The position numbers and the translations under genes were made by a program. The notes beneath the pieces are model-generated. The model had not been told where the DNA came from and did no database searches. It saw only the letters and a list, made by a program, of their open reading frames with translations. This document shows positions 23,081 through 34,962 of a DNA stretch of 64,000 nt, piece by piece; position 1 is the first letter of the stretch; each line of letters begins with the position of its first letter. Source of the DNA: Gonatopus flavifemur (taxonomy: Eukaryota > Arthropoda > Insecta > Hymenoptera > Dryinidae); NCBI GenBank assembly GCA_018340375.1, contig JAFFJZ010000007.1:5952001-6016000 (forward strand), in the 5' to 3' direction.

Positions 23081-23477
23081 TCAAATCTTTGTACAGCATA
23101 GCATACTACGTTTTACGATGTTATTGACAACTTCTTTCCATTCAACTTCGGTGTGAGTAAAAAATTTCCTCTCACATGAATTATAAGCATTTAGATGTAT
23201 ATTCTTGCGAGGCCTGGTTATACTTTTTGTGGGTTTGGTTCCATGATTCGATGCAACAGTTGGTTTATTTTTGAAACTGCTTTCTCCAGCAATTGAATCT
23301 ATAAATGAAATATATTGTATTACAGATTGAATCAACTTTGACAAAACACTAAATAACTATGTAACTCACTTTTACGGTATGTTCTTTTGGGAAACGTGTC
23401 TTGGTTTTCTTTGTTATTTGCATCGGATTCGGATTTGGATTCATCCTCGGATTCGGATTCGGATTCGCCTTCGAATG
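23081..23477 (-). CDS. Two-exon gene fragment with a Ser/Glu repeat, unknown protein
   Basis: Exon 1 (upper end uncertain, about 23477, to 23370) reads a repeat of Glu-Ser codons from GGATTC hexamers, then DANNKENQDTFPKRTYRK, and ends at the strong donor AAAA|GTGAGT. The intron is only about 71 bases. Exon 2 (23298-23081) follows ATTTATAG, keeps the frame and reads NSIAGESSFKNKPTV... to SMLCCTKI and TGA. The upstream end coincides with the start of the long inverted arm at 23478, so the gene may be truncated by that insertion. No known domain is seen. Confidence 0.5.
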
Positions 23478-24428
23478 GAAAGTGATTTTACCGCTACATT
23501 TATATTTATGGTGCAATCCCAAATAAGCACTATGGTGAAATATTTTTTAAATTTCACATCAATTTCTATTTCACACAAACGTTTGGCGCAAAGTTTTTCT
23601 CGTTAGACTATACCTATATTCTGTATTTGTGTACCTACATATTTATAGTTCTACCACGTTCGAAAGCCCTTATGGGGATACTCAGCAATCCCGACGATGC
23701 AACCCGAGCCAAATCTTTTCTGACAAATTATTCGAAAATGAAGCAATAAAATCAAAATATCACTTCATACATATCATCTTCATTGATTGAGAAAGGTATG
23801 TATACAGCGATATTATGATTTCATTGCTTCATACACTATAACACCATGCAATGACTGGGTCCTCACGTTCAAAGTTTGTCGGAATGTTTCATACCAAATT
23901 ACAACTCCTACTCTTTGCGTAATGGATGTAAGAGGAAAACCAATATAAATTTTGGGAAAAATAATTTGTGTCATACACACGGCGTTGTTTGGGTTCCTTT
24001 GAATATGCACGCGTTCGAAAGCAGTAACACACCGAATTTTTGTATGAGGAAGATTTCTCATACAACTTTTACGTTTGAGCCTTAGAAAGTTTTTATTTCG
24101 ATTTATTCTTATTCTGAAATTTCACTAATTGCAAAATTATCAGAGATTCAGAAAAATTGTACTGATATAATGGAGATGAGAAAACGCCTCTTGCGATATG
24201 CTTGCACCACGTCTATATAGTTTCAGAACAGGAAAAACGTACATACCTGTTGCTGGCGTGGTGCGGACATATATATGCGTATAGGTTTGGTGCGGGTATG
24301 TTATGGGCGCTTTGATTTTGAACCAAGAATCTCACGAATTTTTGGATCTGTTGCGGGAGTGTTACGGGCGTCAATATAAGTGCGGGACTAGTGCAGACGT
24401 GTTGCAGGAGTTTCCATTTTTACTCGGG
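23478..24428 (+). repeat. Left copy of a ~950-bp inverted repeat pair
   Basis: It is matched in inverse orientation by 31252-32207. Shared landmarks include CACGTTCAAAGTTTGTCGGA, a frame reading MSECFIPNYNSYSLRNGCKR in both copies, and GCAAGCATATCGCAAGAGG-like sequence. The inner match ends at TTTTTACTCGGG. About 6.8 kb separates the arms. Confidence 0.85.
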
Positions 24429-24990
24429 TCATAATACTAACATAAATAGGAGCATGAAACTATTTTAAACATAAATTTGAACGTCCTGAACAATATGATG
24501 ACTCATCTGGACACATTTTTTACGAGTAAGAATGAGATTTAATGATAAAGAAAAAATGGCGTAATTTAGCATATAAATTATGTACGCTGAATTATATGCT
24601 ATGTATATACGTGATTACGTTATGTATTATGCTGGATTGTGTTGCATGTACATGAGAAATCATGAGTATCAATTAGGTCTAAACGTATAGATAGATTAAG
24701 GAATAATTCAGCAAACTGTTAGCTGTTTTTTCCGTTCTCTTTTCAATGACCATAGACACAAACAAACGAATTCTTTGATCCATCAGTGATTAGTTTCAGT
24801 GACCACATACATTAATCAATTCTTATTTGTAACAGAAAATAGAATACATTTTTTAGATTTAAAATATTACAAACACGAAAAAAGTATAAATTGCAACTAT
24901 TCATGTTTGACAAAACCAACCATCTAGTGAATTGGGATGGGTTATTCCACATCATTCTTCTTATGCATTATGTGGTGAAGTAATATATTG

Positions 24991-27786
24991 CACGGAGAAA
25001 AGTATATGGGATTGATTACCATTTACTCTAATTCTCGTCGCAACTTTAAAACAGGCACTGACCCTGGTTAAACAATCCGATTAAATCCGATAAAAAAAAT
25101 TTTATCGGAATGAATTGAGTTTCTGCATCGGAAATTTCCTATTGATACCAATGAGATAATTTTTGATTAGATTTAATCGGTCTTTCCCCTGGTTAGAAAA
25201 TCCGATTGAATCCGATAAAAAAACATTTCATCGGAATGGATTGAGTTTCTGCATCGGAAATTTCCCATTGATACCAATAAAATAATTTTTAACTGGATCT
25301 AATCGGCATTTTCCCCGGGGAAAAAATCCGATTAAATCCAATTAAAAAAACTTATCGGAATGAATTGATTCCTGCATCACGATTTTCTTATTGAATTTCA
25401 TCGGTTGTTAACCCAACCAACGAACGGTTTATATACATTATATACGCGCATTTTATATCAATTAAACAAACACATATATCATTTATTCAATCATTACGTA
25501 TGATAAATTATTGCTGAAATAAATTCAAACGATCATTTATGTGTTATTAGCATGGTGATCACCCATCCACCTTGTACCGCAGTTGTCGTTGCTCAACCTA
25601 GAAGATCGATCTGGAACACCCGCTCGCTCGATGCCGTGGTTCGCTTCCTATCAATGTGAACTAAATGACTGTCTTATGTCAAGGATGGGTGTCCTATAGT
25701 AATAAGATTCAATTGGTAATAGTCCATTGGACATATGAGGGATTGTATCGGTCTTAATGAGAGCATGGGAGTTTATTAATAATAAAAATCCCAATGAAGA
25801 CCAAGGAAATATTTTCCAATTGGATTCAATCGGTATTTTATGATGGATGAAAAATTCCGATTGATATCAATACAATATTTTTCAATTGGATTCAATCGGT
25901 ATTTTATCAATTATGAAAATTCTAATTGATACGAGTCAAATATTTTCCAATGGGATCCAATAGGTATTTTATCAATAATAAGAATTCCTATTGATACCAA
26001 GAAAATGTTTTTCATTTGATTGAATCGAGATTTTATTGATTATTGAAATTTAAACTGATATCAGTGAAATATTTTTCAATGGAATTCAATGGGTATTTCA
26101 TTAATCATAAAAATTCCAATTGATACCAAGAGAATATTTTCTCAATGAAATATTGTGTAATTGGATTCACTTGGTATTTTATGATCAATGAAAATTCCGA
26201 TTGACGCCAATACAATATTTTTCAATTGGATTGAATCGGTATGTTATTAATTGTGAAGATTCTAAGTGATACCAGTCAAATATTCTTCAATGGCATCCAA
26301 TGAGTATTTTATCAATAATAAGAATTCCTATTGATACCAAGAAAATATTTTTCATTTGATTAAATCGAGATTTTATTGATTATTGAAATTTTAACTGATA
26401 TCAGTGAAATACTTTTCAATGGAATTCAATGGGTATTTCATTAATCATAAAAATTCCAATTGATACCGAGAGAATATTTTCTCATTAGATCCAATGGGTA
26501 TTTTATGGTTGAATTGGTACCAGTAACATATTTTTCAATGGGATCCAATGGATATTCCATCACTGATAAAAATTCCGATTGATACCGATGAAATATTTTC
26601 TAATTGGATTCTCTTGGTATTCCATGATTATAGTTTCTTATTCCAGCAACTTTCCCATTAGTTCCAATACATCGTGGTCACCAGGGATTCCGATAAAAAC
26701 CAATGATCTGATGCAATGAAAGAAATTTCAAAACTGAATCGGTTATTGCCGGTACATACCTATAGGACTTTAGAATCTGTAAACTTGCCTATTATTTCCA
26801 ATAAATTTGAATGTTGGAATAATCCAATTAAAACCCATTGATCAATGAAATCGATACATCCTTAAATGCAGTCAGAAATTTCCCATAAGAAACCCATTCA
26901 TCATTCAATTTCACAAATTTTCCCATTAGTTCCAATAGATTGAAATTGTGGAAACTTCCGATAAAAACCGTTCGCCTGATGGAATGGAGAAAATTTCAAT
27001 CATCCAATCAGATATCTCTTGTACAGACCAATAGATTATGTGAAGTCTGATTAATTCCCATAAAATGCAGATTTTTTAATTGGTGAATCCCCGATGGGAA
27101 CCTATAGAAAGAGATTCCGATAAACTCTTATTGATTTTGAATCGGGGATTGAACTGTTCCGATTGATCCTATGCAGTCCGATTAATTCTGAATCGGTTTC
27201 TATCGAATCTTATCGGATTTTTTAACCAGGGCTAATGCGGTGCAATAAAGTCTAAAATTGAACTGGACATTTCTCATTCAATGCTATTGAATATTCAATC
27301 CCGTAAATATTCCTTTTATTCCCCATGAATTGCACTGAAAAGAAAATTTCATCGGAAATCCATTATATTTTGTTGTTAGGGTCTCAATCAGATATCTTTC
27401 ATACAAACCGATTGATCACTGAAAGTCATATTAATTCCAATAAAACAAATATTTTTCTATCGGTAAATCCTCGATTCAATCCTATATATACCACGTTCCA
27501 ATTAATTCCTATTCATCTTGAATCGGTAGTTGAGCCTCTCCGATTGACCCTATTCATTCCGATTAATTTTGAATCGGTTTTTGTCGGTTTCTATTAGACC
27601 TTTTAACCAGGGGAGTGACGACGCGCGGTTTGGTGATCATTACGATGTTAACCTATTGCTTCCATGGTAACGTAAACAGTTTATCGCATTGACTCCGATT
27701 TTGAATGGTACTTGTTACAATTTTAAAATATCTCCCACCAAATTACTATTCTTCATAGTAACCATGACCGTATACTTTTCTCCGTG
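24991..27786. mobile_element. CACGGAG-type foldback element carrying a nested CCCTGG element
   Basis: The ends are CACGGAGAAAAGTATATGG and the inverse of CACGGAGAAAAGTATACGG, flanked by TG on both sides (24989-24990, 27787-27788). Without the nested element at 25072-27612 it would be only about 255 bp, the usual size of its relatives here. Confidence 0.75.
25072..27612. mobile_element. CCCTGGTTA foldback element filled with ~57-bp repeats
   Basis: The left end CCCTGGTTAAACAATCCGAT recurs in diverged form at about 25197 and 25316; the inverse end AAAAAATCCGATAAG... AACCAGGG occurs at about 27203-27234 and 27594-27611. The interior is a run of roughly 57-bp units of the type ATTCCGATTGATACCAATGA followed by ATTTTTCAATTGGATTCAAT. 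A longer period of about 340 bp is seen: ATCAATAATAAGAATTCC at 25971 and again at 26311 with nearly the same surroundings. No ORF of note. Confidence 0.75.
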
Positions 27787-28800
27787 TGATTATTGCCATT
27801 ACAAGAAATGTTTGATGGTGTCGCATCTATCAAATCTGCGAACGAGACAAAATGAAGTGCATTCTCTTCATACACTGGTGATTCAACAACTCAAGCGTGT
27901 CTATGAATATCGAATTCAACGTTTTTATGACATCATATGAAAAATAAATATTTTCATCTTTACAAAAAAAATAACGCGCTGAACCAAATATTGGGATATG
28001 ATCATGAATGCCAACAATATCACACACATTTTTGATTTGTATGATAGACCATTGAATTTCATATATCAACTGATAAATCATAGTCATTAACAATTGGGCG
28101 AACTTCCAAATTAAGTTTCATATTGATCTCATGTAAAAAATCGAAACATGCACGGAATCGATTCTTAACTGCAATCAAATAGGGAAAATTGATTCTACTA
28201 TCGGTGACATGTGCTATTTTTTTCGGTCATATTTGAGTATAATGTGTGATACTCTTCAATCCAAGTTTCTAACAACTTATCGATACCAACCCTGATCAAA
28301 AAAACCAAACAAACCTGAAGGAAGAATTATTCTCTTTAGGACTACTTCCGACCTACTATGTGTTTTGTCTCGTCAATTTGGGAAATGAACCTAAACATTA
28401 GTTACATGCATCATTTCCGAATAAACACAAACAATGACTTTGGCATTGTTTCCATATTTCATTCATCGACTTACTTATGACAAATTCTAATTTTTATGGA
28501 ACAAATCATTCCATCATACTTCCCCAATTCAAACACTGGATGCTTTGGCTTCAGTCCCGCATTTTGGGAATAAATTGATTTCAAAATTTATCATTCAATT
28601 CTCCGGAAAAAAATGGAATAAAAATAAAAAAAAATTTTTTTCGAACTTATTTCACCATTCAGAACATTTCATGAATTCATGATCTCCTCTAATTTCGCAT
28701 ATGACTTTAGAAATTTATTCCTACCTAATGGGGATTCGAAATATCACGGAACCTACCTACTTATTGGACCTGCCTACCTAACCTCTAAGCTATCCTAACA
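27787..28800. other. Gene-free stretch
   Basis: Short open frames near 27.8-28.1 kb overlap on both strands and lack domains. I see no supported gene. Confidence 0.4.
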
Positions 28801-28809
28801 CGCTACTCC

Positions 28810-29051
28810 TTACAGCATATACTACTGGAGCGAGCAAAGGCTACGGAGAAGTGTGGTTAGTTTGAATTAAAGATAGAATGAGAGTTTCGACTTTTAGGCA
28901 GTGCTATCTTTGTTTGAATCTCATTGGATGAAAAGAGAGACAACTGCCTAAAAGTCGGATCTCTCTCTCTCTCTCTCTCTCCCTCAATTTAACCACACTT
29001 ATTTCTATTGAAATCATAGGCAATGCTCGCTCCAATAGTATATGCTCTAAG
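28810..29051. mobile_element. Foldback MITE with a 9-bp target duplication, 242 bp
   Basis: Near-terminal arms AGCATATACTACTGGAGCGA and the inverse of AGCATATACTATTGGAGCGA lie inside an exact 9-bp direct repeat CGCTACTCC (28801-28809, 29052-29060). Inner arms include GTGTGGTTA and CGACTTTTAGGCAGT. A (CT)n tract lies at about 28962-28982. A 9-bp duplication fits Mutator-like elements; the class is inferred. Confidence 0.8.
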
Positions 29052-29427
29052 CGCTACTCCGAAGGCGCATGTTGCCAAAGATTACAATTGACTTTTATGT
29101 CCGCATAAATGATTTCCAATGACTCAGATACATATCTTGGGTTATAATCTGTTTAGGTTCACTTACGAAAAATCGGAAATAAAATTTTCATAAATTTTTA
29201 CGCGCCGTGTGATCTGATCAAATTCCGTGAGATGTGGAAACATTTATCAGAGTTTTGTTTCCGATTTTTCGCAATAAGTAAACCGAAGTACAGAAAAACG
29301 CAAACTGTTCCAAAATAATTTGAAATCATCATACGTATACTAATCGTAACTGTTCCCAAAATGATAGGCGCGGAAATAGATTTGAAATGCATGGAAATAT
29401 TTTGTTTAGGTTTTACTTCCATAATCT

Positions 29428-29823
29428 TTAGGTTCTTTCAGATATTTCAACCAGGGCAACTTCATAGTGAGATGGCAATGAAATGTCCATTATTTGACAC
29501 AAAAGAGTATATAATTCCGAAGAATTATGATTTTTTGGAACATAGTCACCTACGATAACACTGAAATTTCTTACAAAACACATCATTTCAGCTGCTTCAA
29601 AACTAATTTTGCGTCTAGTTAAAATCATATCTTCTATTATAATTGGAAGTCGATCGCCTATTGGCACATATTCATAGTCGAAACTTTGAATTAATGAATT
29701 TGAAGTATCTAATTTTATAAATTTTGAAACATATATTAGATCATGAATAATAATGACAAAATCGTAGGTACATACTCCCTCCAACATATCATGCATAATA
29801 TCGACAGCATAATTTTCTACCAC
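29428..29823 (-). pseudogene. Transposon-type ORF fragment with DIMHDMLEGV motif
   Basis: The open frame of about 131 codons contains AVDIMHDMLEGVC, then SLIQSFDYEYVPIGDRLP, SFEAAEMMCFVRNFSVIVGD and SELYTLLCQIMDI. This succession is familiar from long uncharacterised, repetitive animal proteins that I believe are transposon-encoded; I cannot name the superfamily. The frame starts at a GTG and is much shorter than the full proteins, so it is a fragment or one exon. No terminal repeats were linked to it. Confidence 0.5.
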
Positions 29824-30180
29824 ATGAGAAGAAGGTAATTGATTTCAAATACATTCTTCATGAATACCAATGAGTTTATAATTATTCATTGCAATATCTT
29901 GTTTATAATTTCCTTTTGGACGAAGTAAGAAGATTGAATCCGGAGCCTCGATTTTCGAATAAAAAAAATTAAAAAACCACAAATTTTTCCACCCAAAAAT
30001 CGATGTTTCCCAACATTGAACTCATTCAAAGTATCTTATTTTTCGACATATCGAAATAAACCTTGCACAGTCCGATTCGTAAGACTAACGAAAACAATTA
30101 TGTTGGCAAAATTAGTTGGAATCGATTGTTAATTAGTATATTTTTTTATGAGAACTTCCCCTTAATGAAGTGGTACTAAT

Positions 30181-30355
30181 CAGGGTACCCAAGCCAACAT
30201 GTTCGCCATCTGGAACTGTAGAGGGCAATACTATAGCCACAAACACATACCTCTTTTTTGTGTGCACATGAATGTGAAAAGCGGTATGTGTTAATGGCTA
30301 CAGTATGGCCCTCTACAGTTTCAGATGGTGACCACGAAACGGCTTGGATACCCTG
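30181..30355. mobile_element. hAT-type foldback MITE, 175 bp
   Basis: The ends CAGGGTACCCAAGCC and GGCTTGGATACCCTG are inverse with one mismatch; inner arms CTGTAGAGGGC and GGTATGTGTT also pair. Flanks are GTACTAAT (30173-30180) and ATACTAAT (30356-30363), an 8-bp duplication with one change. Confidence 0.85.
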
Positions 30356-30647
30356 ATACTAATTCATCAATTCACACTCGTGTTCCCACTTCAAAGATTT
30401 TAACGATGTAACTCGTACTATTTTCAAATTCTGCATGTTTCAAATACTTTCCGGGTTATGCTAACCCATGTGTGCAGTCAGAGGGTTAAGTGGATACGGG
30501 CGCATAGGTGGCTCCATCTGGTGGCATTTTTTCCACCCAAAATACTCGAAACTGAACACATAAAAAAGTCTGAAACTTCCAGGAATGAATTTTCGAATGT
30601 TTATCTAGGTCTGTACAGAGCCGGAGTTTTGAATTTCGACTTAAAAA

Positions 30648-30925
30648 AATGTATCAAGTGGTGAAGGAAATTGATGAAAATATCTCCCAAATTGGTTTCT
30701 GTGGGATATAGACTAATCGATTGAAAATCTTCTGAAATGAAAAATGAAATGCACTTTAAAGGAACATTTTTTGAAAATTGCCCTTGCATATTTTATCAAG
30801 TGGTGAAGCAAATTGATGAAAAAATCTCCAAAATTTGCCTCCATGGGATATAGACCATTTGATTCAGAATCTTTTGGAATGAAAAATGGAACGTACTTGA
30901 GAGGAACGTTTTTTGAAAAGTACGA
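30648..30925. repeat. Diverged ~148-bp tandem duplication
   Basis: TATCAAGTGGTGAAGGAAAT near 30651 recurs as TATCAAGTGGTGAAGCAAAT near 30794, followed in both by GATGAAAAxATCTCC, GGGATATAGAC, a GAAATGAAAAATG-like stretch and GGAACxTTTTTTGAAAA. Confidence 0.75.
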
Positions 30926-30929
30926 CTCG

Positions 30930-31084
30930 AAATTTTATAGAAATTCCCTGATGTGAAATCAAATTCCCTAACTTTTCCCTGATGTAAAATCAAATTCCCT
31001 AACTTTTCCCTGATTTTTCCCGGTCTTGAAAATTCCCCGACTTTTCCCGGTTTTCCATGTATTCCAGAAAGTGTCCACCCTGTC
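30930..31084. mobile_element. TTCCCTGA-repeat end of a hAT-like element
   Basis: TTCCCTGATGTGAAATCAAA, TTTTCCCTGATGTAAAATC and TTTTCCCGGTCTTGAAAATT repeat toward an end reading GTGTCCACCCTG. The inverse CAGGGTGGACAC is a terminus I associate with widespread hAT-like elements. The other end was not found. Confidence 0.5.
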
Positions 31085-31251
31085 TTTGAACAGTATATTA
31101 TGACGGTTCCTGACTGAATATGCTCGTTTGGAATTCCTTGCAAAAACGGATAGAAGAATCCGAAACCGTCTGCGTGGAGTCCATATGAAATTGACCGAAA
31201 TTTTTCGCCTGTTCCTACCTGGCATTACACCTCTGAAACAGCAATGAGAAA

Positions 31252-32207
31252 CCCGAGTAAAAATGAAAACTCCAGCAACACGTCTGCACTTAGTCCCGCA
31301 CTTATATTCACGCTCGTAACACTCCCGCAACAGATCCAAAAATTCGTGAGATTCTTGGTTCAAAATCAAAGCGCCCATAACATACCCGCACCAGACCTGT
31401 ACGCATATATATGTCTGCACCACGCCCGCAACAGGTATGTACGTTTTTCCTGTTCTGAAACTATATAGACGTGGTGCAAGCATATCGCAAGAGGCTTTTC
31501 TCTCATCTCCATTGAATCAGTAAAATTTTTCAGAATCTCTAATAATTTTGCAATTAGTGAAATTTCAGAATAAGAATAAATCGAAATAAAAACTTTCTAA
31601 GGCTCAAACGTAAAAGTTGTAAGAGAAATCTTCCTCATACAAAAATTCGGCGTGTTACTGCTTTCGAACGCGTGCATATTCAAAGGAACCCAGACAACGC
31701 CGTGTGTATGACACAAATTATTTTTCCCAAAATTTATATTGCTTTTCCTCTTACATCCATTACGCAAAGAGTAGGAGTTGTAATTTGGTATGAAACATTC
31801 CGACAAACTTTGAACGTGAGGACCCAGTCATTGCATGGTGTTATAGCGTATGAAACAATGAAATCATAATATCGCTGTATACATACCTTTCTCAATCAAT
31901 GAAGATGGTATGTATGGAGTGATACTTTGATTTTATTGCTTTATTTTCGAATAATTTGTCAGGAAAGATTTGGCTCGGGTTGCATCGTCGGGATTGCTGA
32001 GTATCCCCTTAAGGGCTTTCGAACGTGGTAGAACTATAAATATGTAGGTACACAAGTACAGAATATAGGTATAGTCTAAGCGAGAAAAAGTTTGCGCCAA
32101 ACGTTTGTGTGAAATAGAAGTTGATGTGAAATTTAAAAAATATTTCACCATAGTGCTTACCCGGGATTGCGCCCTGAACATAAATCTAGCAGTAAAATCA
32201 CTCTCCA
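31252..32207 (-). repeat. Right copy of the ~950-bp inverted repeat pair
   Basis: Inverse of 23478-24428. Its outer edge, near CAATCCCGGGTAAGCAC read in inverse, touches the foldback element that starts at 32216. A diverged, shortened relative of the outer segment lies at 33420-33545 as a small hairpin. Confidence 0.85.
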
Positions 32208-32215
32208 TTCCCTAT

Positions 32216-32976
32216 AAAAAATTCGTGAATACGCGAGATGATTTGACATTTCGTCGTCGCCATGTTGATTTCGAAAATATCTTGAGATGCAAGTGGCAGC
32301 TGCGTTTCAAAGTAACCATTTGATTATTTTTTATTATATTCAAAATTTCAAGGTTTTCGAAATAATCAATCAATTGATGGAATTTTTCAATATTGCACGT
32401 GATTTATCGTAATAGAACTTATGTGTTTATACAAATGAAACTAATCCGCATGAAAAAATCACATTACACTTCCCATGAACCCTTCATAAATGTGATTGAA
32501 TTGAGATCGATTAGTTTGGTTATCATCCCGCATAAAATTTGATCGACAAAATTTTTATTCATTTATAAAAGAAAGAGGACCATTTGTTTAGAGAAAGAAC
32601 GATCTTCGATTATGATGAACGAATTGTACGTGTAACGGTCAATTACCGATACATCGTTTTCTGCACATTATTCTACATACGGTTATGTGAAATATTGATT
32701 TCATACACACATGCATAGTGCACGGGAAATGCAATTTTTACACTGGAATATTTGTTTATGCGGAATCAAATCAACGATATACATTATCACTTTCACAGCA
32801 CATTATGGGGTGGAATTGTAGAAAATTCACGATTGAAGAAAATTTTTTTTGTTATTCTGAACATGGTAAAAAATACTTACTCCAAAACGTCGCTGTTAAC
32901 TGCATTTTGCGATATTCTCAAAAGCAACACGGCGACGGCGAACTGTCAAATCGTCTCACGTATTCACGAATTTTTT
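32216..32976 (+). mobile_element. Foldback element with AAAAATTCGTGAATACG ends (copy A)
   Basis: It starts AAAAAATTCGTGAATACG and ends with the inverse at 32976; GAGATGATTTGACATTTCG and the CGCCATGTT stretch follow at both ends. The left ~445 bases are an inverse copy of the right part of copy B at 33767-34540. Confidence 0.7.
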
Positions 32977-32999
32977 ACAGGAAATAGAGGTGAAGCCCA

Positions 33000-33409
33000 C
33001 ACTGAGAGATATTCATTATCAAAAAATACTGATTTTCCCATTAGTCGGGGGATATACTTGACATAACGATTTTATATACCTGGCTTGAGATCACAAATTG
33101 ATGAGAAAAAACAGTAATTTTTCATGCTCCGTAGTTTGAAAATTAAAACCAGAGAGACATGAGAAGAGATGAGATATGAATTGAAAACCATCCCACTTTC
33201 AAGATTGTCGCGTGGCTTCGGGGAAATAAGCCAGGTTTGTGATCACGAACAATGATGTTCGATGCCGGTGAGGATAAAATTTTTTTTTCAATTCAAATAA
33301 CGCTATGAAAAATTACTGATATTCCCCATCAATTTGTAATCACATGTCAAGTATATCCCTCGTCTACTGACAAAAACCAGTAATTTTTAATGATGAATTC
33401 TTCTCAGTG
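33000..33409. mobile_element. CACTGAG-type foldback MITE, 410 bp
   Basis: The ends are CACTGAGAGATATTCAT and the inverse of CACTGAGAAGAATTCAT, with CA on both sides (32998-32999, 33410-33411). Arms extend inward past GGGATATACTTGACAT and AAATTGATG. The middle contains a weak tRNA-like stretch near 33192-33262. Confidence 0.8.
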
Positions 33410-33579
33410 CAGGTAAACACTGGGCAATCCCAGGTAAGCACAGTGGTATAATATTTTTTCGTATCAATTACTATTCCGCACAAACGGTTGGCGAAAAATA
33501 GCAATTGAGATGAAATTTGAAAAATATTACACCATAGTGCCTGGAAGTACGCCTTGGATATGAATCCAGCGGTGGAATC

Positions 33580-33733
33580 CAAGGGCGTATCCAGGGGATG
33601 GGTCCAAGGGGTCCGGACCCCCCCCCCCAAATCCAGCATTTTTTCGTTGTTTATATATCTATATATTTCGTATATATAGAGATACATCCTCAACATAGGC
33701 CCCTTTCAAAAAAAAATTCTGGATACGCCCTTG
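33580..33733. mobile_element. hAT-type MITE (CAAGGGCGTATCCAG), 154 bp
   Basis: The ends CAAGGGCGTATCCAG and CTGGATACGCCCTTG are perfect inverse repeats. The 8-bp duplication GTGGAATC flanks both sides (33572-33579, 33734-33741). A (C)n run of about 9 lies inside. Confidence 0.92.
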
Positions 33734-33766
33734 GTGGAATCATTCTGGATTCATATATATATAAAG

Positions 33767-34540
33767 AAAAATTCGTACATACGTCAGACGATTTGACATT
33801 TCGTCACCGCCATGTTAAATTTGGAAATATCGTGAAATAAAGTTGGAGGTTGCGTTTTGGAGAAACCTAAACATTCTTTCTATGGTCAAAATATCAAAGT
33901 TTTTTCCCATGATTATAAAGCTCTTCAAAAGTCCACACTGTAAAACAAAATATGTTGTAAAAGTGTTGTAACGTATATAATTGACATTACTTATCATAAA
34001 ATACATTTCAGTATCAAAATTATGTCATATTTCTCGTGAACTATACTTTTTTGAATGACATAAAATTTTAACATAAACGTACGTAGAATTATAATCAAAA
34101 CGATATATCGGTAATTGACCGTTACACGTACAATTCGTTCATCATAATCAAAGATCGTTCTTCCTCTAAATAAATGGTCCTCTTTTTTTATAAATGAATA
34201 AAAATTTTGTCGATCAAATTTTATGCGGGATGATAACCAAACTAATCGATCTCAATTCAATCACATTTATGAAGGGTTCATGGGAAGTGTAATGTAATTT
34301 TTCCATGCGGAATAGTTTCATTTGTATATACATATAAGTTCTATTACGATAAATCACGTGCAATATTGAAAAATTCCATCAATGGATTGATTATTTCGAA
34401 AACCTTGAAATTTTGAATATAATAAAAAATAATCAAATGGTTACTTTGAAACGCAGCTGCCAGTTGCATCTCAAGATATTTCCGAAATCAACATGGTGAC
34501 GACGAAATGTCAAATCGTCTCGCGTATTCACGAATTTTTT
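33767..34540 (-). mobile_element. Foldback element with AAAAATTCGT ends (copy B)
   Basis: It carries the same ends as copy A at 32216-32976 in opposite orientation; 34104-34540 is the inverse of 32216-32661, including CGGTCAATTACCGATA and GAACGAATTGTACGTG landmarks. Confidence 0.7.
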
Positions 34541-34695
34541 ACAAACAACGAATTTTATTCGAATTTGGACATTTTTAATTTTCAAATTTCATGAACACGA
34601 TTAATCTGTGAAGCATAACGATATTTTTTATTCTTATTCGTAAATGATATTCCATTTCATTCAAAAGATGTAGACAAAACGAAGCAGTTTTCAAC

Positions 34696-34950
34696 ATGAG
34701 TCGGTCTATAAACTTCAAAGACCGTTGTTGTCATCCTTTTGGAGAAGCGTTGCATTCAGGGGAAAATCGGAATTTACGCCGCCCATCGACATCGATGTCG
34801 ATGAAATTAAATGTTTTGAAGCCAGATGATCGATTATGTCTCTCGTGCAGATTGCGTATTGGAAGAATGAGTACGAATAATTGTAGTGGATCTTTTTGTT
34901 TTATATCGTTTGAAATTCTAATCTCATTGTTATTCTTGATGTTGAAGTAG
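34696..34950 (+). CDS. Cysteine-rich ORF, possible exon of a transposon or host protein
   Basis: The frame from ATG 34696 reads MSRSINFKDRCCHPFGEALH and later LKPDDRLCLSCRLRIGRM, giving a CC...C-x2-C arrangement that suggests a small zinc-binding N-terminal region. It follows directly after the foldback copy B. The last 20 residues are hydrophobic and may be intron read-through. No family can be named with confidence. Confidence 0.35.
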   Translation: MSRSINFKDRCCHPFGEALHSGENRNLRRPSTSMSMKLNVLKPDDRLCLSCRLRIGRMSTNNCSGSFCFISFEILISLLFLMLK

Positions 34951-34962
34951 AAACAAAAAATA

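Noticed and set aside
27325..27597. 90-codon ORF near 27.4 kb
   Set aside because: It lies in the ATTGAT/ATCGG repeat field and its residues follow the repeat.
33192..33262. Possible tRNA-like segment inside the CACTGAG element
   Set aside because: The B-box-like TTCGATGCCGG is off consensus and no acceptor or anticodon stem can be formed.
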